Part shown: in pieces, positions 50,882 to 61,085 of the stretch
How positions within the stretch are numbered: the stretch's first letter is position 1
Layout of the letters: every line of letters starts with the position of its first letter
From: UBA6522 sp965221035
GTDB lineage: Bacteria; Pseudomonadota; Gammaproteobacteria; Steroidobacterales; Rariloculaceae
DNA: 64,000 nt
Assembly (NCBI GenBank): GCA_965221035.1
Contig: OZ244860.1
Coordinates: 62,001-126,000 of the forward strand
Reading direction: 5' to 3'
Program-made: the position numbers and the translations under genes
Notes under the pieces: generated by a model
Seen by the model: the letters and a program-made list of their open reading frames with translations, nothing else
Database searches by the model: none
Told to the model about the DNA's origin: nothing

Positions 50882-53800
50882 CTACGGCGCTTCGGGAGCT
50901 CCAAGCCGCGACAGCAACGCGCCGACGGCGTTGGCAAGGTCCGCATCTGCGGGCGGCGACCAACTGAATCTGAGCTTGAACGGTCCGTCCATCCGGTACC
51001 TGCCGTTCCCGTCGGCGACCAGTTGCACCAGTCGGACCGGGTCAACAGCCGCTTCTTCGGCGAACTGCAGCACGCCACCGGCCTCGTCCGCGCGGATTTT
51101 CCTGACTCCCAGAGACTGCGCCATCAACTTGAGCCGCGCCAGTTCGAACAATGTCCGGGCAGGCTCGGGCAGGAGCCCGAAGCGATTGATGAACTCCACC
51201 TGAAGCTCGCGCAGCTCGCCGGAGGTGGAGGCGCCGGCAATGCGCTTGTACTGGACCAGCCGCATGTGGACGTCCGGCATGTAGTCTTCCGGAATCAGCG
51301 CCGGTAGGCCCAGTTCGACTTCGGTTGCGGTGGATGGGGCACCTTCCGGATTCGGCTCCACGCCCTGGCGCAGCGACTCGATGGCCCTGCCAAGCAGCTC
51401 GTTGTAGAGCGCGAAGCCGACCGCCTGAATCTGGCCGCTCTGGTCTTCTCCCAGCAACTCGCCCGCACCGCGAATCTCGAGGTCGTGCGTGGCCAGCGTG
51501 AACCCGGACCCCAGTTCCTCCAGGGCTTCGATGGCCTCGAGGCGCTTGACCGCGTCGGCGGTCAGGGAACGGGCGGGCGGTGCGATAAGATACGCGTACG
51601 CCTGGTGATGGGAGCGTCCCACACGGCCCCTGATCTGGTGCAGTTGCGCAAGTCCAAGCCTGTCGGCGCGGTTGATGATGATGGTGTTGGCCGTGGGAAT
51701 GTCGATACCGCTCTCGATGATGGTCGTGCAGACCAGCACGTTGAAGCGGCGGTGGTAGAAGTCGAGCATGACGCTTTCCAGCGTCCGCTCGGGCATTTGC
51801 CCATGGGCGATGCGGATGTCGGCCTCGGGCAGGAGCCGCGCGAGGCTCGACGCGACGCTCTGGATGTCCTTGACCCGGTTGTGCACGAAGTAGACCTGGC
51901 CGCCGCGGCGAAGCTCCCGGAGCACGGCTTCACGAACGGACTGGCGGTTCCACTGGCCCACGAATGTCTTGACCGAGAGCCTCGCCTCCGGCGGCGTGCC
52001 GATCAGCGACAGGTCCCTCAGCCCCCCCAGCGACATGTTCAGCGTTCTGGGTATCGGGGTGGCGGTCAACGTGAGCAGGTCCACCTCCGCCCGCAGGCTC
52101 TTGAGCCTTTCCTTCTGGCGCACGCCGAAACGGTGCTCCTCGTCCACGATCACCAGCCCGAGTTGTTTGAACCGTATGTCGCCTGACAGGAGCTTGTGGG
52201 TGCCGATGACGATGTCGACCGAACCATCGGCCAGCCCCTGGACGGCGTCGCGGACACCGGGGCCACTTCGGAATCGCGACAGCAACTCGACCTTGACCGG
52301 CCAGGGGCCGAACCGGTCGGCGAAGGTTCGATGGTGCTGCTGGACCAGCAGCGTGGTGGGGGCCAGCAGGGCGGTCTGGTAGCCGGCCTGGGCCGCCACG
52401 AAGGCGGCGCGCAGCGCCACCTCGGTCTTGCCGAATCCCACGTCCCCGCAAATGACCCGGTCCATGGGCTTGTCGCTCATCAGGTCTCCGAGAACATCGT
52501 CGATGGCCTTGATCTGGTCCGGTGTTTCCCGGAAGGGAAATTCCAGGCAGAAGCGCTGGTACATGTCTTCAGAGAGGCTGAACGCAACCCCTCGCCGCGC
52601 CGCACGCCTGGAATACAGGTCCAGCAGGTCCGCCGCCGTGTCGCGCGCCTGCCTTGCCGCCTTGCGCCTGGCCTTGAGCCACTGGTCCGATCCCAGGCGG
52701 TGCAGGGGCGCCTGCTCCGGCGACGCGCCGGTGTAACGGCTGATCAGGTGAAGGCTGTGTACCGGTACATAGAGCTTGTCCGCATCGGCGTACTCGAGCA
52801 TCAGGAACTCGGTGATCATTCCGTCCACTTCAAGGTTCCTGAGCCCTCTGTAGCGGCCGATGCCGTATTCCTCGTGAACCACCGGGGCACCGACGCGCAG
52901 GTGCGTCAGATCGCGGATGATGGCCTCCGGGTCCCGCGCGGGACGCCGGCGTCGGGCACGTTGCCTGGGCCGGTCCAGTCCCAGTTGCTCGGCGGTCACC
53001 ACACGCAGGTTCCGGTCGGGCAGGACCAGCCCGGCATCCAGATCCCCGACCCCAAGTGCCAGTGGCGACTTGCCCTCCACAAAATCCCGCCAGCCATCGA
53101 CGGGTGTCAGCTCGATACCGCGGCCCGCCAGGAGGTCCTTCACGACTTCACTTCGGCCGGGCGAGGAGGCGACGACCAGCGTTCGTGAGTGGTCCTGTGG
53201 GTCCAGCCAACGAGAAATCGGATCCGAATCCCCGGCGGTGGCCGGGTTCAAGGGATGCCGGGTACCCGCATTGAAATGCACGCCACCGGCGCCGTCCTGC
53301 TCCAGTTCACGCCCAGCGAGTTCCAGACGCGGAAAAACCGCAAGTCGCTCAAGGATTTCCGAAGCGCCCCAGAAGGCCTGTTCGGGTTCCAGCAGCGGTC
53401 TTTCGGGGTCTCCTCGCAATTGCTCGTGACGTTCCCGGACCAGATCGGATCCCGACTCCAGGCCCTCTGCGGCCTGATCCATCAGCACTACCAGCGTATC
53501 CGCCGGCAGGTGGTCCACCAGCGAGGTGGTCGAATCGAAGAACAATGGCAGAAAGTATTCGATCCCGGCAGGCAGCAGGGCATCGGATATGTCCTTGTAG
53601 ACCTGCGCGCGGCCCGGTTCGCCGGGCACGTGTTCCCGAAATCGCCGCCGGAACCCCCGGATGGCCTCGGCGTCGAACGGAAACTCCCGCGCCGGCAGAA
53701 GCCGAATCTCCCGCACCCGATCCGTGCTGAGTTGGGAATGCGGGTCGAACAGGCGCAGGTTCTCGATCTCGTCATCGAAGAGATCGACGCGCACAGGATA

Positions 53801-54337
53801 TTCCGCCCCGGTCGGAAACACGTCGATGAGCGAACCGCGCACCGCGAAATCGCCCGGGTCCATGACCTGCTCCACGCGCAGATAACCCTGGCTGATGAAT
53901 CGCTCCCGCAGCGCCTCGGCGTCCAGCCGGTCGCCGACCTTGAGCATCAGCGCCCGGCTGGCGATGAAGTCCTGCGGCGGCAGCCGGTTCAGCAACGCTT
54001 GCGCGTTGACGATGATGGCCTCCTGGTCGCCCACGCCAAGGTGGTGCAGCACCGACAGCCGTTCGGCCAGCAGGTCCGGGGGCGGCGAGAAGGCGTCATA
54101 GGGAAGCGTTTCGTAGTCGCAGAAGCGCCGCAGGCGCACCTCCGGCGCAAAAAAGCGAAGTTCATGCTCGGCGGTGTCGACCGCCGCCGCGGAAGCTCCG
54201 ACGATGCAGACGGATCCGCTGTGCTCCTGCAGGATCTGGCCGAGCGCCAGGCTCTGGGCGGCACCGTACAGCTGTCCCCAGCGCACGGTCCGCGACCGGT
54301 TGTCAGGCAGTCTCAGATGGGGGAAAACCAGGCTCAA
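50882..54337 (-). CDS. mfd: Transcription-repair coupling factor Mfd
   Basis: Mfd pushes stalled RNA polymerase off DNA lesions and recruits UvrA. It has 1151 residues. The N-terminal UvrB-like module spans about 1-345. The RNA polymerase interaction domain follows (about 475-545: VVHEEYGIGRYRGLRNLEVD). The RecG-like translocase has Walker A GDVGFGKTEVALRA and the DEEH box in LVIVDEEHRFGV. The C-terminal UvrA-interacting region is present. The start is TTG 54337. It is opposed to ogt, with 18 bases between the two stops. Confidence 0.97.
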   Translation of the reverse strand: MSLVFPHLRLPDNRSRTVRWGQLYGAAQSLALGQILQEHSGSVCIVGASAAAVDTAEHELRFFAPEVRLRRFCDYETLPYDAFSPPPDLLAERLSVLHHLGVGDQEAIIVNAQALLNRLPPQDFIASRALMLKVGDRLDAEALRERFISQGYLRVEQVMDPGDFAVRGSLIDVFPTGAEYPVRVDLFDDEIENLRLFDPHSQLSTDRVREIRLLPAREFPFDAEAIRGFRRRFREHVPGEPGRAQVYKDISDALLPAGIEYFLPLFFDSTTSLVDHLPADTLVVLMDQAAEGLESGSDLVRERHEQLRGDPERPLLEPEQAFWGASEILERLAVFPRLELAGRELEQDGAGGVHFNAGTRHPLNPATAGDSDPISRWLDPQDHSRTLVVASSPGRSEVVKDLLAGRGIELTPVDGWRDFVEGKSPLALGVGDLDAGLVLPDRNLRVVTAEQLGLDRPRQRARRRRPARDPEAIIRDLTHLRVGAPVVHEEYGIGRYRGLRNLEVDGMITEFLMLEYADADKLYVPVHSLHLISRYTGASPEQAPLHRLGSDQWLKARRKAARQARDTAADLLDLYSRRAARRGVAFSLSEDMYQRFCLEFPFRETPDQIKAIDDVLGDLMSDKPMDRVICGDVGFGKTEVALRAAFVAAQAGYQTALLAPTTLLVQQHHRTFADRFGPWPVKVELLSRFRSGPGVRDAVQGLADGSVDIVIGTHKLLSGDIRFKQLGLVIVDEEHRFGVRQKERLKSLRAEVDLLTLTATPIPRTLNMSLGGLRDLSLIGTPPEARLSVKTFVGQWNRQSVREAVLRELRRGGQVYFVHNRVKDIQSVASSLARLLPEADIRIAHGQMPERTLESVMLDFYHRRFNVLVCTTIIESGIDIPTANTIIINRADRLGLAQLHQIRGRVGRSHHQAYAYLIAPPARSLTADAVKRLEAIEALEELGSGFTLATHDLEIRGAGELLGEDQSGQIQAVGFALYNELLGRAIESLRQGVEPNPEGAPSTATEVELGLPALIPEDYMPDVHMRLVQYKRIAGASTSGELRELQVEFINRFGLLPEPARTLFELARLKLMAQSLGVRKIRADEAGGVLQFAEEAAVDPVRLVQLVADGNGRYRMDGPFKLRFSWSPPADADLANAVGALLSRLGAPEAP

Positions 54338-54656
54338 GAAAGCGATCCTCGCGCTCGCGAAAACGCGGAATTATCCCATGGCGAACGACTGCAGGTGCAT
54401 TGTCAGGTGGTGGCTGTGCCGGTTTTTCGGGCCAGGTCCGGTGGCTGACCTGTATCTGCATTTGCCGAGTTTGATAGGGAGTTCTCCGACATGACATTCT
54501 TCAGGCCTGAAGGCGCGATTAGCATAAGTTCCGACCGTGGAATATGATGGATAGTGCGAAAAATCATACGTAAAACCAACTATTTGCGATGCGGCGATAC
54601 ACCGTATACCGAGAATTCATGGCGGACGGCGACAGCCCTGGCCCGGAGCCCGTGCA
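54338..54656. other. Divergent mfd/sfsA intergenic region
   Basis: This 319-base gap has no gene that I can support. A GATAAT box on the minus strand (54370-54375) is a -10 candidate for mfd without a clear -35. On the plus strand TTAGCA (54519-54524) and TATGAT (54543-54548), 18 bases apart, are a weak promoter candidate for sfsA. The stretch 54500-54600 is noticeably richer in A/T than its surroundings. Confidence 0.45.
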
Positions 54657-55373
54657 ATGCGATTTGAAGCTCCGCTGATTCGCGGGACACTGGTTCGGCG
54701 CTACAAGCGCTTCCTGGCGGATGTGGTGCTTGCGGACGGCACGAAGACCACGGTTCACTGCCCCAATACCGGTTCCATGCTGGGTTGCCGAACGCCGGGG
54801 TCGGCGGTTTGGCTGCTGCCCTCGGGCAATCCTGCGCGGAAATACCCACTGGGGTGGGAGTTGGTGGAAGTCGACGCGACCACGCTGGTGGGTATCAACA
54901 CGGGCCGCAGCAACGCCCTGGTGGCCGAGGCGCTGGATCGGAGAATGATTCCCGAACTGGCCGCCTTCGGCAGCGTGCGGCGGGAGGTGAAGGTGCCGGG
55001 GACCCGGTCGAGAATCGACTTTCTGCTGGAGGGCCATCCGACCGGTCCCGACTGCTACCTTGAGGTCAAGAACGTCACCGCGGCGGTCAGCGGCGGCATT
55101 GCCTTTTTCCCGGACGCGGTGAGCACCCGGGCCGTCCGGCACGTGGACGAACTGGCGGCGGTGGTGTCCAGAGGGCAGCGCGGCGCGTTGTGTTTCTGCG
55201 TGCAACGCGCCGACGTCGAGGCGGTTCGGCCGGCCGACGAAATCGACCCCGAGTACGGGCGCGCATTGCGCCGCGCCGTGGCGAACGGTGTGGAGGTCCA
55301 CGCCTTGCGCGCCGAGGTTACGACCACGGGCGTGCGCCTGGAACATCGTATCCCGGTGATCCTGGATTCGTAG
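54657..55373 (+). CDS. sfsA: SfsA-family protein (sugar fermentation stimulation)
   Basis: SfsA is a widespread nuclease-fold protein of uncertain physiological role; the E. coli gene was named for effects on maltose metabolism. The 238-residue product opens MRFEAPLIRGTLVRRYKRFL and has HCPNTGSMLGC, INTGRSNALVAEAL, YLEVKNVT and FPDAVSTRAVRH, all diagnostic. The ATG at 54657 aligns with the family start. It is not in an obvious operon. Confidence 0.96.
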   Translation: MRFEAPLIRGTLVRRYKRFLADVVLADGTKTTVHCPNTGSMLGCRTPGSAVWLLPSGNPARKYPLGWELVEVDATTLVGINTGRSNALVAEALDRRMIPELAAFGSVRREVKVPGTRSRIDFLLEGHPTGPDCYLEVKNVTAAVSGGIAFFPDAVSTRAVRHVDELAAVVSRGQRGALCFCVQRADVEAVRPADEIDPEYGRALRRAVANGVEVHALRAEVTTTGVRLEHRIPVILDS

Positions 55374-55509
55374 CCGGATTTGCGCACACACTGACTTGCC
55401 GACACAATCCGTAGCCGCGTTGGCGCCCCCACCTCCTTGCCGACGCGAAGGAAGCGGAGATGCCCCTTGTTCGGGTTCCCGGCCCCGTACTGTGATTTAA
55501 TGCTCGCCG

Positions 55510-56760
55510 ATGTTTCGTCCCCTGGAATGCTTCATTGGATTGCGCTACGTTCGCCGCGCTCGCGAGCAACGGGGCTTCGTGTCGTTCATCAGCCTTGCTT
55601 CGCTGTCGGGCATAGCCTTGGGCGTCGCCGCGCTGATCGTCATCCTGTCGGTGATGAACGGATTCGAGTCCGAGCTGAGGTCTCGGCTGCTGAGCATCGG
55701 CGCGCATGCGAGCCTGTCCGCCCCGTCTGACGGCTTGTCCGACTGGCCCGGGTTGGCTGTGCGGGTCGCGGCCCAGCCCGGAGTCGACGCGGCCGCGCCC
55801 TTCACGTCGCTCGAAGGCATGCTGACCTCGGCGAACTCGAACCTCAGCGCGGTCGTGGTGCGCGGTATCGTGCCCGTCGAGGAAGCCGCCGTTTCCCAAT
55901 TGGAGCGGTTGATGACCGTGGGCAGCCTGGGCGACCTGCGACCGGGGGCGCGCCGGGTCATACTTGGGCGGTTTCTTGCCGCGCGACTTGGGGTGGGCGT
56001 GGGAGACCAGGTGACGCTGTTGGCGCCTTCGGTCGCGGATGGGCGGCTCGTGCCGCGGCTGGCCGGTTTCGTCGTCAGCGGTCTGTTCCAGGCCGGCATT
56101 CAGGAACACGATGTGGAACTGGCGTTGATCCACCTGGAAGACGCCAGCCGGCTCAAGGGGTTCGGCACACGTCCGGAGAGCCTGGGAATCCGCCTTCAAG
56201 ACCCGTTGGCGACCGGTACGCTTCGCGAGGCGCTGCAACGCGATGAGCCCGGCCTCCAATACACCGACTGGACGCTGCAGAACCAGAGTTATTTCCGTGC
56301 GATCCAGATCGAAAAGATCATGATGACAGTGCTGCTGATGTTGATCGTCGCCGTCGCGGCGTTCAACGTGGTCGCGTCGCTGACCATGACGGTGACCGAC
56401 CGCCACAAGGACATCGCGATTCTGCGCACGCATGGCATGGAGGCGGGACGGGTGGCGCGGATCTTTGTGGTCCAGGGCTCGATACTCGGCGTGGCGGGCA
56501 CCGCCATCGGTGTCGCGCTGGGACTCGTGCTGGCGGCCAACGTGGAAACCATAGTCCCGTGGCTCGAGATGACGTTCAATTTCCGCATCATGCCCGGCGA
56601 TGTCTACTACGTCACCGAAATCCCCTCGGAAATCCACGTGACGGATCTCATCCTCGTCCCGGCACTTGCGCTGGCCGTGGCCGTGGGCGCGACGATCTAC
56701 CCGGCGCGGCGGGCGGCGGCCGTCGAACCGGCGGAATCCTTGAGGTACGAAAGGCCATGA
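55510..56760 (+). CDS. lolC: Lipoprotein-releasing ABC transporter permease LolC
   Basis: LolC is the inner-membrane part of the complex that hands lipoproteins to LolA. It has 416 residues: helix 1 near 25-48 after FIGLRYVRRAREQRGFVSFI, a large periplasmic domain, then three C-terminal helices, with ILRTHGMEAGRVARIFVVQG before the fourth. Its stop overlaps the next permease start (ATGA). With the following two genes it forms a lolC-lolE-lolD operon. Confidence 0.95.
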   Translation: MFRPLECFIGLRYVRRAREQRGFVSFISLASLSGIALGVAALIVILSVMNGFESELRSRLLSIGAHASLSAPSDGLSDWPGLAVRVAAQPGVDAAAPFTSLEGMLTSANSNLSAVVVRGIVPVEEAAVSQLERLMTVGSLGDLRPGARRVILGRFLAARLGVGVGDQVTLLAPSVADGRLVPRLAGFVVSGLFQAGIQEHDVELALIHLEDASRLKGFGTRPESLGIRLQDPLATGTLREALQRDEPGLQYTDWTLQNQSYFRAIQIEKIMMTVLLMLIVAVAAFNVVASLTMTVTDRHKDIAILRTHGMEAGRVARIFVVQGSILGVAGTAIGVALGLVLAANVETIVPWLEMTFNFRIMPGDVYYVTEIPSEIHVTDLILVPALALAVAVGATIYPARRAAAVEPAESLRYERP

Positions 56761-58004
56761 AGCGGCCGTATGAGGTCTACATGGCCCTTCGATATTTGCG
56801 CGTAAGGGGCAGAAACGGCTTTATCTCGTTCATTTCGCTGGTTTCTATGGTGGGCATCGGCCTGGCGGTTGCGGTATTGATTGTTGTGCTCTCGGTGATG
56901 AACGGATTTGAACATGAACTGCGGCAAAGAATTCTCAACATCCTGTCCCACGCGACCATCAGCGGCGCCGACGCGCCGCTTGAAGACTGGCGAAGCGTTC
57001 GCGAGCGCGCTCTGTCGAATCCCGAGGTGGTCGGCGCGGCGCCTTACGTCGACGGACAGGGACTGCTGATGGCGCAACAAGCACTTGCGGGTGTTCAGGT
57101 TCGAGGGATCGATCCCCGGCTCGAGCCCGACGTGTCGATCATCGCGGCGCTTCTCGGCGAGGGCAGCCTGGAAGATCTTGAACCGCACGCGTACCGCGCG
57201 CTCATCGGCACGGCGTTGGCCGAGGAACTGGGAGTTGGGGTGGGTGACACCGTGGTCCTGATACTGGCCCAGGGCGCGGTCACGCCCGTGGGCCTGACGC
57301 CCCGCACCCGACGCCTGCACGTGGCCGGCACCTTCGAGGCCGGCATGTTCGAATACGATCGCGGCTTGATTTATGTCCACATGGACGACGCGGCGCGGTT
57401 GTTTCGCACCGGAGGTGATGCGACCGGCCTGCGCCTTGCCGTGGCGGATATTTTCCGGGCGGGCTGGGTGGTCACGGACCTGGCGCAGGCCTTGGGAGGC
57501 GGGTTCTACATCGACGACTGGAGCCGCCAGCACGTCAATTTCTTCCGATCCATCCAACTCACCAAGTCGATCATGTTCGTCATCTTCTCCCTGGTGATCG
57601 CCGTGGCGGTATTCAACATTCTCTCCACCCTTGTCATGGTGGTGCGCGACAAGCGCAGCGACATCGCAATTCTTAAGAGCTTCGGCGCTTCGTCGCGCAG
57701 CATTACCGCCCTGTTCGCGACGCAGGGCACGTTGATCGGCGTGATCGGCACGGCATTGGGTGTCGGCCTGGGCATTCTGGTGGCGAGCCAACTGGGCGGC
57801 ATGGTCGCATTCGCCGAAGCCGCCCTGGGAATCGACCTGCTGTCGGAGGAGGTGTACTTCATCAGCGATCTGCCGACCGATATCCGACCCGAGGAAGTGG
57901 TCCGGATCGCGCTGCTCGCCGTCCTGTTGGCGATATCAGCCACGCTGTATCCCGCCTTCAGAGCATCCCGACAACCCCCGGTGGAGGCCCTGCGTCATGA
58001 TTGA
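56757..58004 (+). CDS. lolE: Lipoprotein-releasing ABC transporter permease LolE/LolC paralogue
   Basis: This second permease of the Lol complex is 415 residues with the same four-helix, large-periplasmic-loop plan: ALRYLRVRGRNGFISFISLV at the start, VMNGFEHELRQRILNILSHA in the first periplasmic segment, and KSFGASSRSITALFATQGTL near the third helix. It is about as similar to LolC as to LolE; calling it LolE rests on its position as the second permease. It overlaps lolD by 8 bases. Confidence 0.93.
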   Translation: MKRPYEVYMALRYLRVRGRNGFISFISLVSMVGIGLAVAVLIVVLSVMNGFEHELRQRILNILSHATISGADAPLEDWRSVRERALSNPEVVGAAPYVDGQGLLMAQQALAGVQVRGIDPRLEPDVSIIAALLGEGSLEDLEPHAYRALIGTALAEELGVGVGDTVVLILAQGAVTPVGLTPRTRRLHVAGTFEAGMFEYDRGLIYVHMDDAARLFRTGGDATGLRLAVADIFRAGWVVTDLAQALGGGFYIDDWSRQHVNFFRSIQLTKSIMFVIFSLVIAVAVFNILSTLVMVVRDKRSDIAILKSFGASSRSITALFATQGTLIGVIGTALGVGLGILVASQLGGMVAFAEAALGIDLLSEEVYFISDLPTDIRPEEVVRIALLAVLLAISATLYPAFRASRQPPVEALRHD

Positions 58005-58680
58005 ACCGGTACTCGCCGTCGAAGGCCTGACCAGGCATTTCAGCGAAGCCGGCCGCACCCTGGAAGTGCTGCGCGGCGTCGACTTCCGCGTGGACCCTGG
58101 TGATCGGGTCGCCATCGTTGGCGCATCCGGTTCGGGCAAGAGCACGCTGCTGCAACTGCTGGGTGGCCTGGATCGCCCCACTGCGGGAGAAATTCGGGTA
58201 TGCGGCGAGGCGATGAGCCGGCTCAGCAACAACCGCAGGGGTGCGTTGCGCAACAGGGCGCTGGGGTTCGTATACCAGTTTCATCACCTGTTGCCCGAGT
58301 TCAGCACCCTGGAGAACGTGGCCATGCCCCTGCTGGTCAGGGGCGATGCCCCGGCGGCTGCCGCGGCCCATGCCGAGGAACTCCTTGTCCGCGTGGGCCT
58401 GGCGGAAAGGTTGACCCATCGGCCGGGACAACTGTCGGGGGGTGAGCGCCAGCGCACCGCGGTCGCACGGGCGTTGGTGACCCGTCCCGCTGTGGTTCTG
58501 GCGGACGAGCCCACCGGAAACCTGGACCGCCCGACCGCGGCGCGGGTATTTGATCTCATGCTAGAACTCAACACGGACCTGGGCACGAGCCTGGTCGTGG
58601 TGACCCATGATCCTGATCTGGCCGCCCGGATGGACCGCACGCTGGAACTGCGTGACGGCTTGCTGCACACGCTGAACTGA
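57997..58680 (+). CDS. lolD: Lipoprotein-releasing ABC transporter ATP-binding protein
   Basis: LolD powers lipoprotein release. It has 227 residues with Walker A GASGSGKST, Q-loop in FVYQFHHLLPEFSTLENVAM, signature LSGGERQR, Walker B VVLADEPTGNLD and H-loop VVTHD. The FHHLLPEF stretch after the Q-loop is typical of LolD. The start ATG lies inside the lolE end. comEC follows 16 bases downstream. Confidence 0.97.
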   Translation: MIEPVLAVEGLTRHFSEAGRTLEVLRGVDFRVDPGDRVAIVGASGSGKSTLLQLLGGLDRPTAGEIRVCGEAMSRLSNNRRGALRNRALGFVYQFHHLLPEFSTLENVAMPLLVRGDAPAAAAAHAEELLVRVGLAERLTHRPGQLSGGERQRTAVARALVTRPAVVLADEPTGNLDRPTAARVFDLMLELNTDLGTSLVVVTHDPDLAARMDRTLELRDGLLHTLN

Positions 58681-58696
58681 AGCGATCCGCCCGGTC

Positions 58697-61027
58697 ATGC
58701 GGCGCCATCGGCACCTTCCGCGAGGCGGTCCCAACGCCGTAGTCGCGGCAGCCGTCGCGTGGGGGTCGGCCGCAGTGCTCATGCACCAATTGCCGGCTCC
58801 CATGGGCGTCTTTCCGGTGCTGGGTCTGGTGGCAGCAGCGGTGGCGGCGTGGATGTGGACCCGCTGGCGGTGGCCGCTCTGGTTCGTCGTTGGAGCGCTA
58901 TGGACGACGGCGCACATCCATGCCCGATTGGCCGACTGGCTGCCCATCGAACGGCAGGGGGAGGATTTCGCCGTAAGCGGATGGGTGGACGGGTTCCCGA
59001 ACCACTCCTCGGGGCAGGCGAGTTTCTCGTTCCGCGTGACATCCGCCGAGGACCCGGACGCGGTGCCCGGTCGCCTGCGGCTGACCTGGTACGACCCGCC
59101 GCCCGAAACGGTCCGGCCCGGTACGCCGCTTGACCTGGTGGTTCGGCTCAAACGGCCTCGTGGGTTGTTGAATCCGGGCGGCTTCGACTACGCCCGCTGG
59201 CTGTTTCAGGAAGGTTACGGGGCGACGGGGTACATTCGCGAGGGAGGCCCGGCCTCGCAGGCGACCGGCGGGATCGCACGGCAATGGCTTACCGTTCGGG
59301 CCGGGTTGGCGGACGCAATCGGCGCGGCGGCAGTGTCGAAGGACGCGGCCGCGCTGCAGACCGCGCTGAGCATCGGTGAGCGGTTCGGCTTCGAAGACTC
59401 GCACTGGCGCACGTTGCAGCGCACCGGGACGAGTCATCTTGTGGCTATCTCGGGATTGCACGTCGGGCTGGTGGCGGGATTGATATTCCTGCTCGTCCGC
59501 TGGATCGCGCTGCGCATGCCCGTTGCCGTGGCCACGCGCAACGCGGAAGTTGCGGCATCGGCGTGCCTCGTCGCGGCGGGCGCCTATGCGGCGCTGGCCG
59601 GATTCACCGTGCCCACCCAGCGGGCGCTGATCATGCTGGCGGTGGCGCAAGTTGCGCTGCTCGGCCGGCGCTCGGTGGACATGTCGGGCGGGCTCTCGGC
59701 GGCGTTTCTGCTGGTGCTCGCCTGGGACCCGGCGGCGCCGCTCAGCGCTTCCTTCTGGTTGTCCTTCGCCGCCGTGGCGCTGCTGTGGCAACTGGCCCGC
59801 GCCGAGCGCGAAGATGCGGGGCGTCGCGAAGCACTGCGTCCGGTAGCGGGCGTGGCGCGTGTGCAGTGGTACATGAGCCTGGGGTTGGTGCCGGTGACGG
59901 CATTGTTCTTCAACGAAGTGTCGCTGATTTCACCCTTTGTCAATGTCGTGGCCATTCCATTGTTCAGCTTCGTGCTGGTGCCGCTGACCCTGCTCGCGGC
60001 CGCCACGGCGCATTGGCATCCGGTGGGGGACGGCGTTGTCGCGCTCGCCGGCGCGCCGATGCAATGGACGTGGAACGCGCTCGCCGCGGTCGGGGAATGG
60101 CCGTGGTCCTCCGTCATGCTGACGCCTCCTCCGGCATGGGTATTGGCCATCGCCGCGGTGGGCACACTCGCGGCGATGGCGGCCTGGCCGCTGCCCGCCC
60201 GCAATCTCGCGTGGCTTGCCCTGGTGCCCATCCTGTGGTGGGAACCGGCACGCCCGGGCCGGGGCGGCGCGGTGGTGGACATTCTCGACGTGGGCCACGG
60301 GCTGGCGGTGCTGGTCGAGACCCGCTCACACACGCTGCTCTACGATGCCGGCGCACGGTACCGGTCCGGATTCGACACCGGTCGGGAGATCGTGCTGCCG
60401 GCCATGCGAGCGAAGGCGTGGGAGACTCTGGACACGGTGGTGGTCAGTCACGCCGACAACGACCATGCCGGCGGGGTCCCGGCAGTGCTGGACACATATC
60501 CCGACACTCGGGTGCTAATGGGACCTGACGTGGAGTTGCCGGGAGGGGAGACCTGCCGGAAAGGCCAGGCCTGGACATGGGACGAAGTGCGTTTTGAGAT
60601 GCTCCATCCCGGTCCGGCCTTCCATCACCGCGGAAACGACAGTTCGTGCGTACTCAAGATCGCCACCGCCGGCGGAACCCTGTTGCTGACCGGCGATGTG
60701 GAGAGGGCGGGCGAGCATGCGCTGATGGCTGACCGGGAGGCGCTGTCCGCTGATGTCGTGGTCGTGCCCCATCACGGCAGTGCGACCTCGTCCTCCGCAC
60801 CGCTCGTGGCAGCCGTGTCGCCGAATGTCGCGATCATTTCCGCCGGGCACCTCAATCACTGGGGGTTTCCGAAACCGCAGGTCGCACGGCGTTGGCACGA
60901 AGTGGGAGCGGTGACCATGACCACCGGGGACACTGGTGCCATCGAGATCAGATTCGAACCCGGGGAGCCGGTTCGGGTACGGTCGCTGCGCGAGGCTCGG
61001 CGGAGGGTTTGGGATTCTGGCAATTGA
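58697..61027 (+). CDS. comEC: DNA internalization-related competence protein ComEC/Rec2
   Basis: ComEC is the inner-membrane channel for single-stranded DNA uptake. It has 776 residues with an N-terminal DUF4131-like region, the Competence domain (about 220-500, containing TSHLVAISGLHVGLVAGL), and a C-terminal metallo-beta-lactamase domain (about 525-740) with VVVSHADNDHAGGVPAVL and VVPHHGSATSSSAPLV. The HxDxDH-type motif is changed to HADNDH, as in most ComEC. In enterics msbA/lpxK flank it; here the backbone ends and an accessory block begins. Confidence 0.95.
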   Translation: MRRHRHLPRGGPNAVVAAAVAWGSAAVLMHQLPAPMGVFPVLGLVAAAVAAWMWTRWRWPLWFVVGALWTTAHIHARLADWLPIERQGEDFAVSGWVDGFPNHSSGQASFSFRVTSAEDPDAVPGRLRLTWYDPPPETVRPGTPLDLVVRLKRPRGLLNPGGFDYARWLFQEGYGATGYIREGGPASQATGGIARQWLTVRAGLADAIGAAAVSKDAAALQTALSIGERFGFEDSHWRTLQRTGTSHLVAISGLHVGLVAGLIFLLVRWIALRMPVAVATRNAEVAASACLVAAGAYAALAGFTVPTQRALIMLAVAQVALLGRRSVDMSGGLSAAFLLVLAWDPAAPLSASFWLSFAAVALLWQLARAEREDAGRREALRPVAGVARVQWYMSLGLVPVTALFFNEVSLISPFVNVVAIPLFSFVLVPLTLLAAATAHWHPVGDGVVALAGAPMQWTWNALAAVGEWPWSSVMLTPPPAWVLAIAAVGTLAAMAAWPLPARNLAWLALVPILWWEPARPGRGGAVVDILDVGHGLAVLVETRSHTLLYDAGARYRSGFDTGREIVLPAMRAKAWETLDTVVVSHADNDHAGGVPAVLDTYPDTRVLMGPDVELPGGETCRKGQAWTWDEVRFEMLHPGPAFHHRGNDSSCVLKIATAGGTLLLTGDVERAGEHALMADREALSADVVVVPHHGSATSSSAPLVAAVSPNVAIISAGHLNHWGFPKPQVARRWHEVGAVTMTTGDTGAIEIRFEPGEPVRVRSLREARRRVWDSGN

Positions 61028-61085
61028 GAGGCTGCTGGGGTTGGTTGTATTGGATTGTCGGTTCAACGGTGGAAGGAGCGCTCAG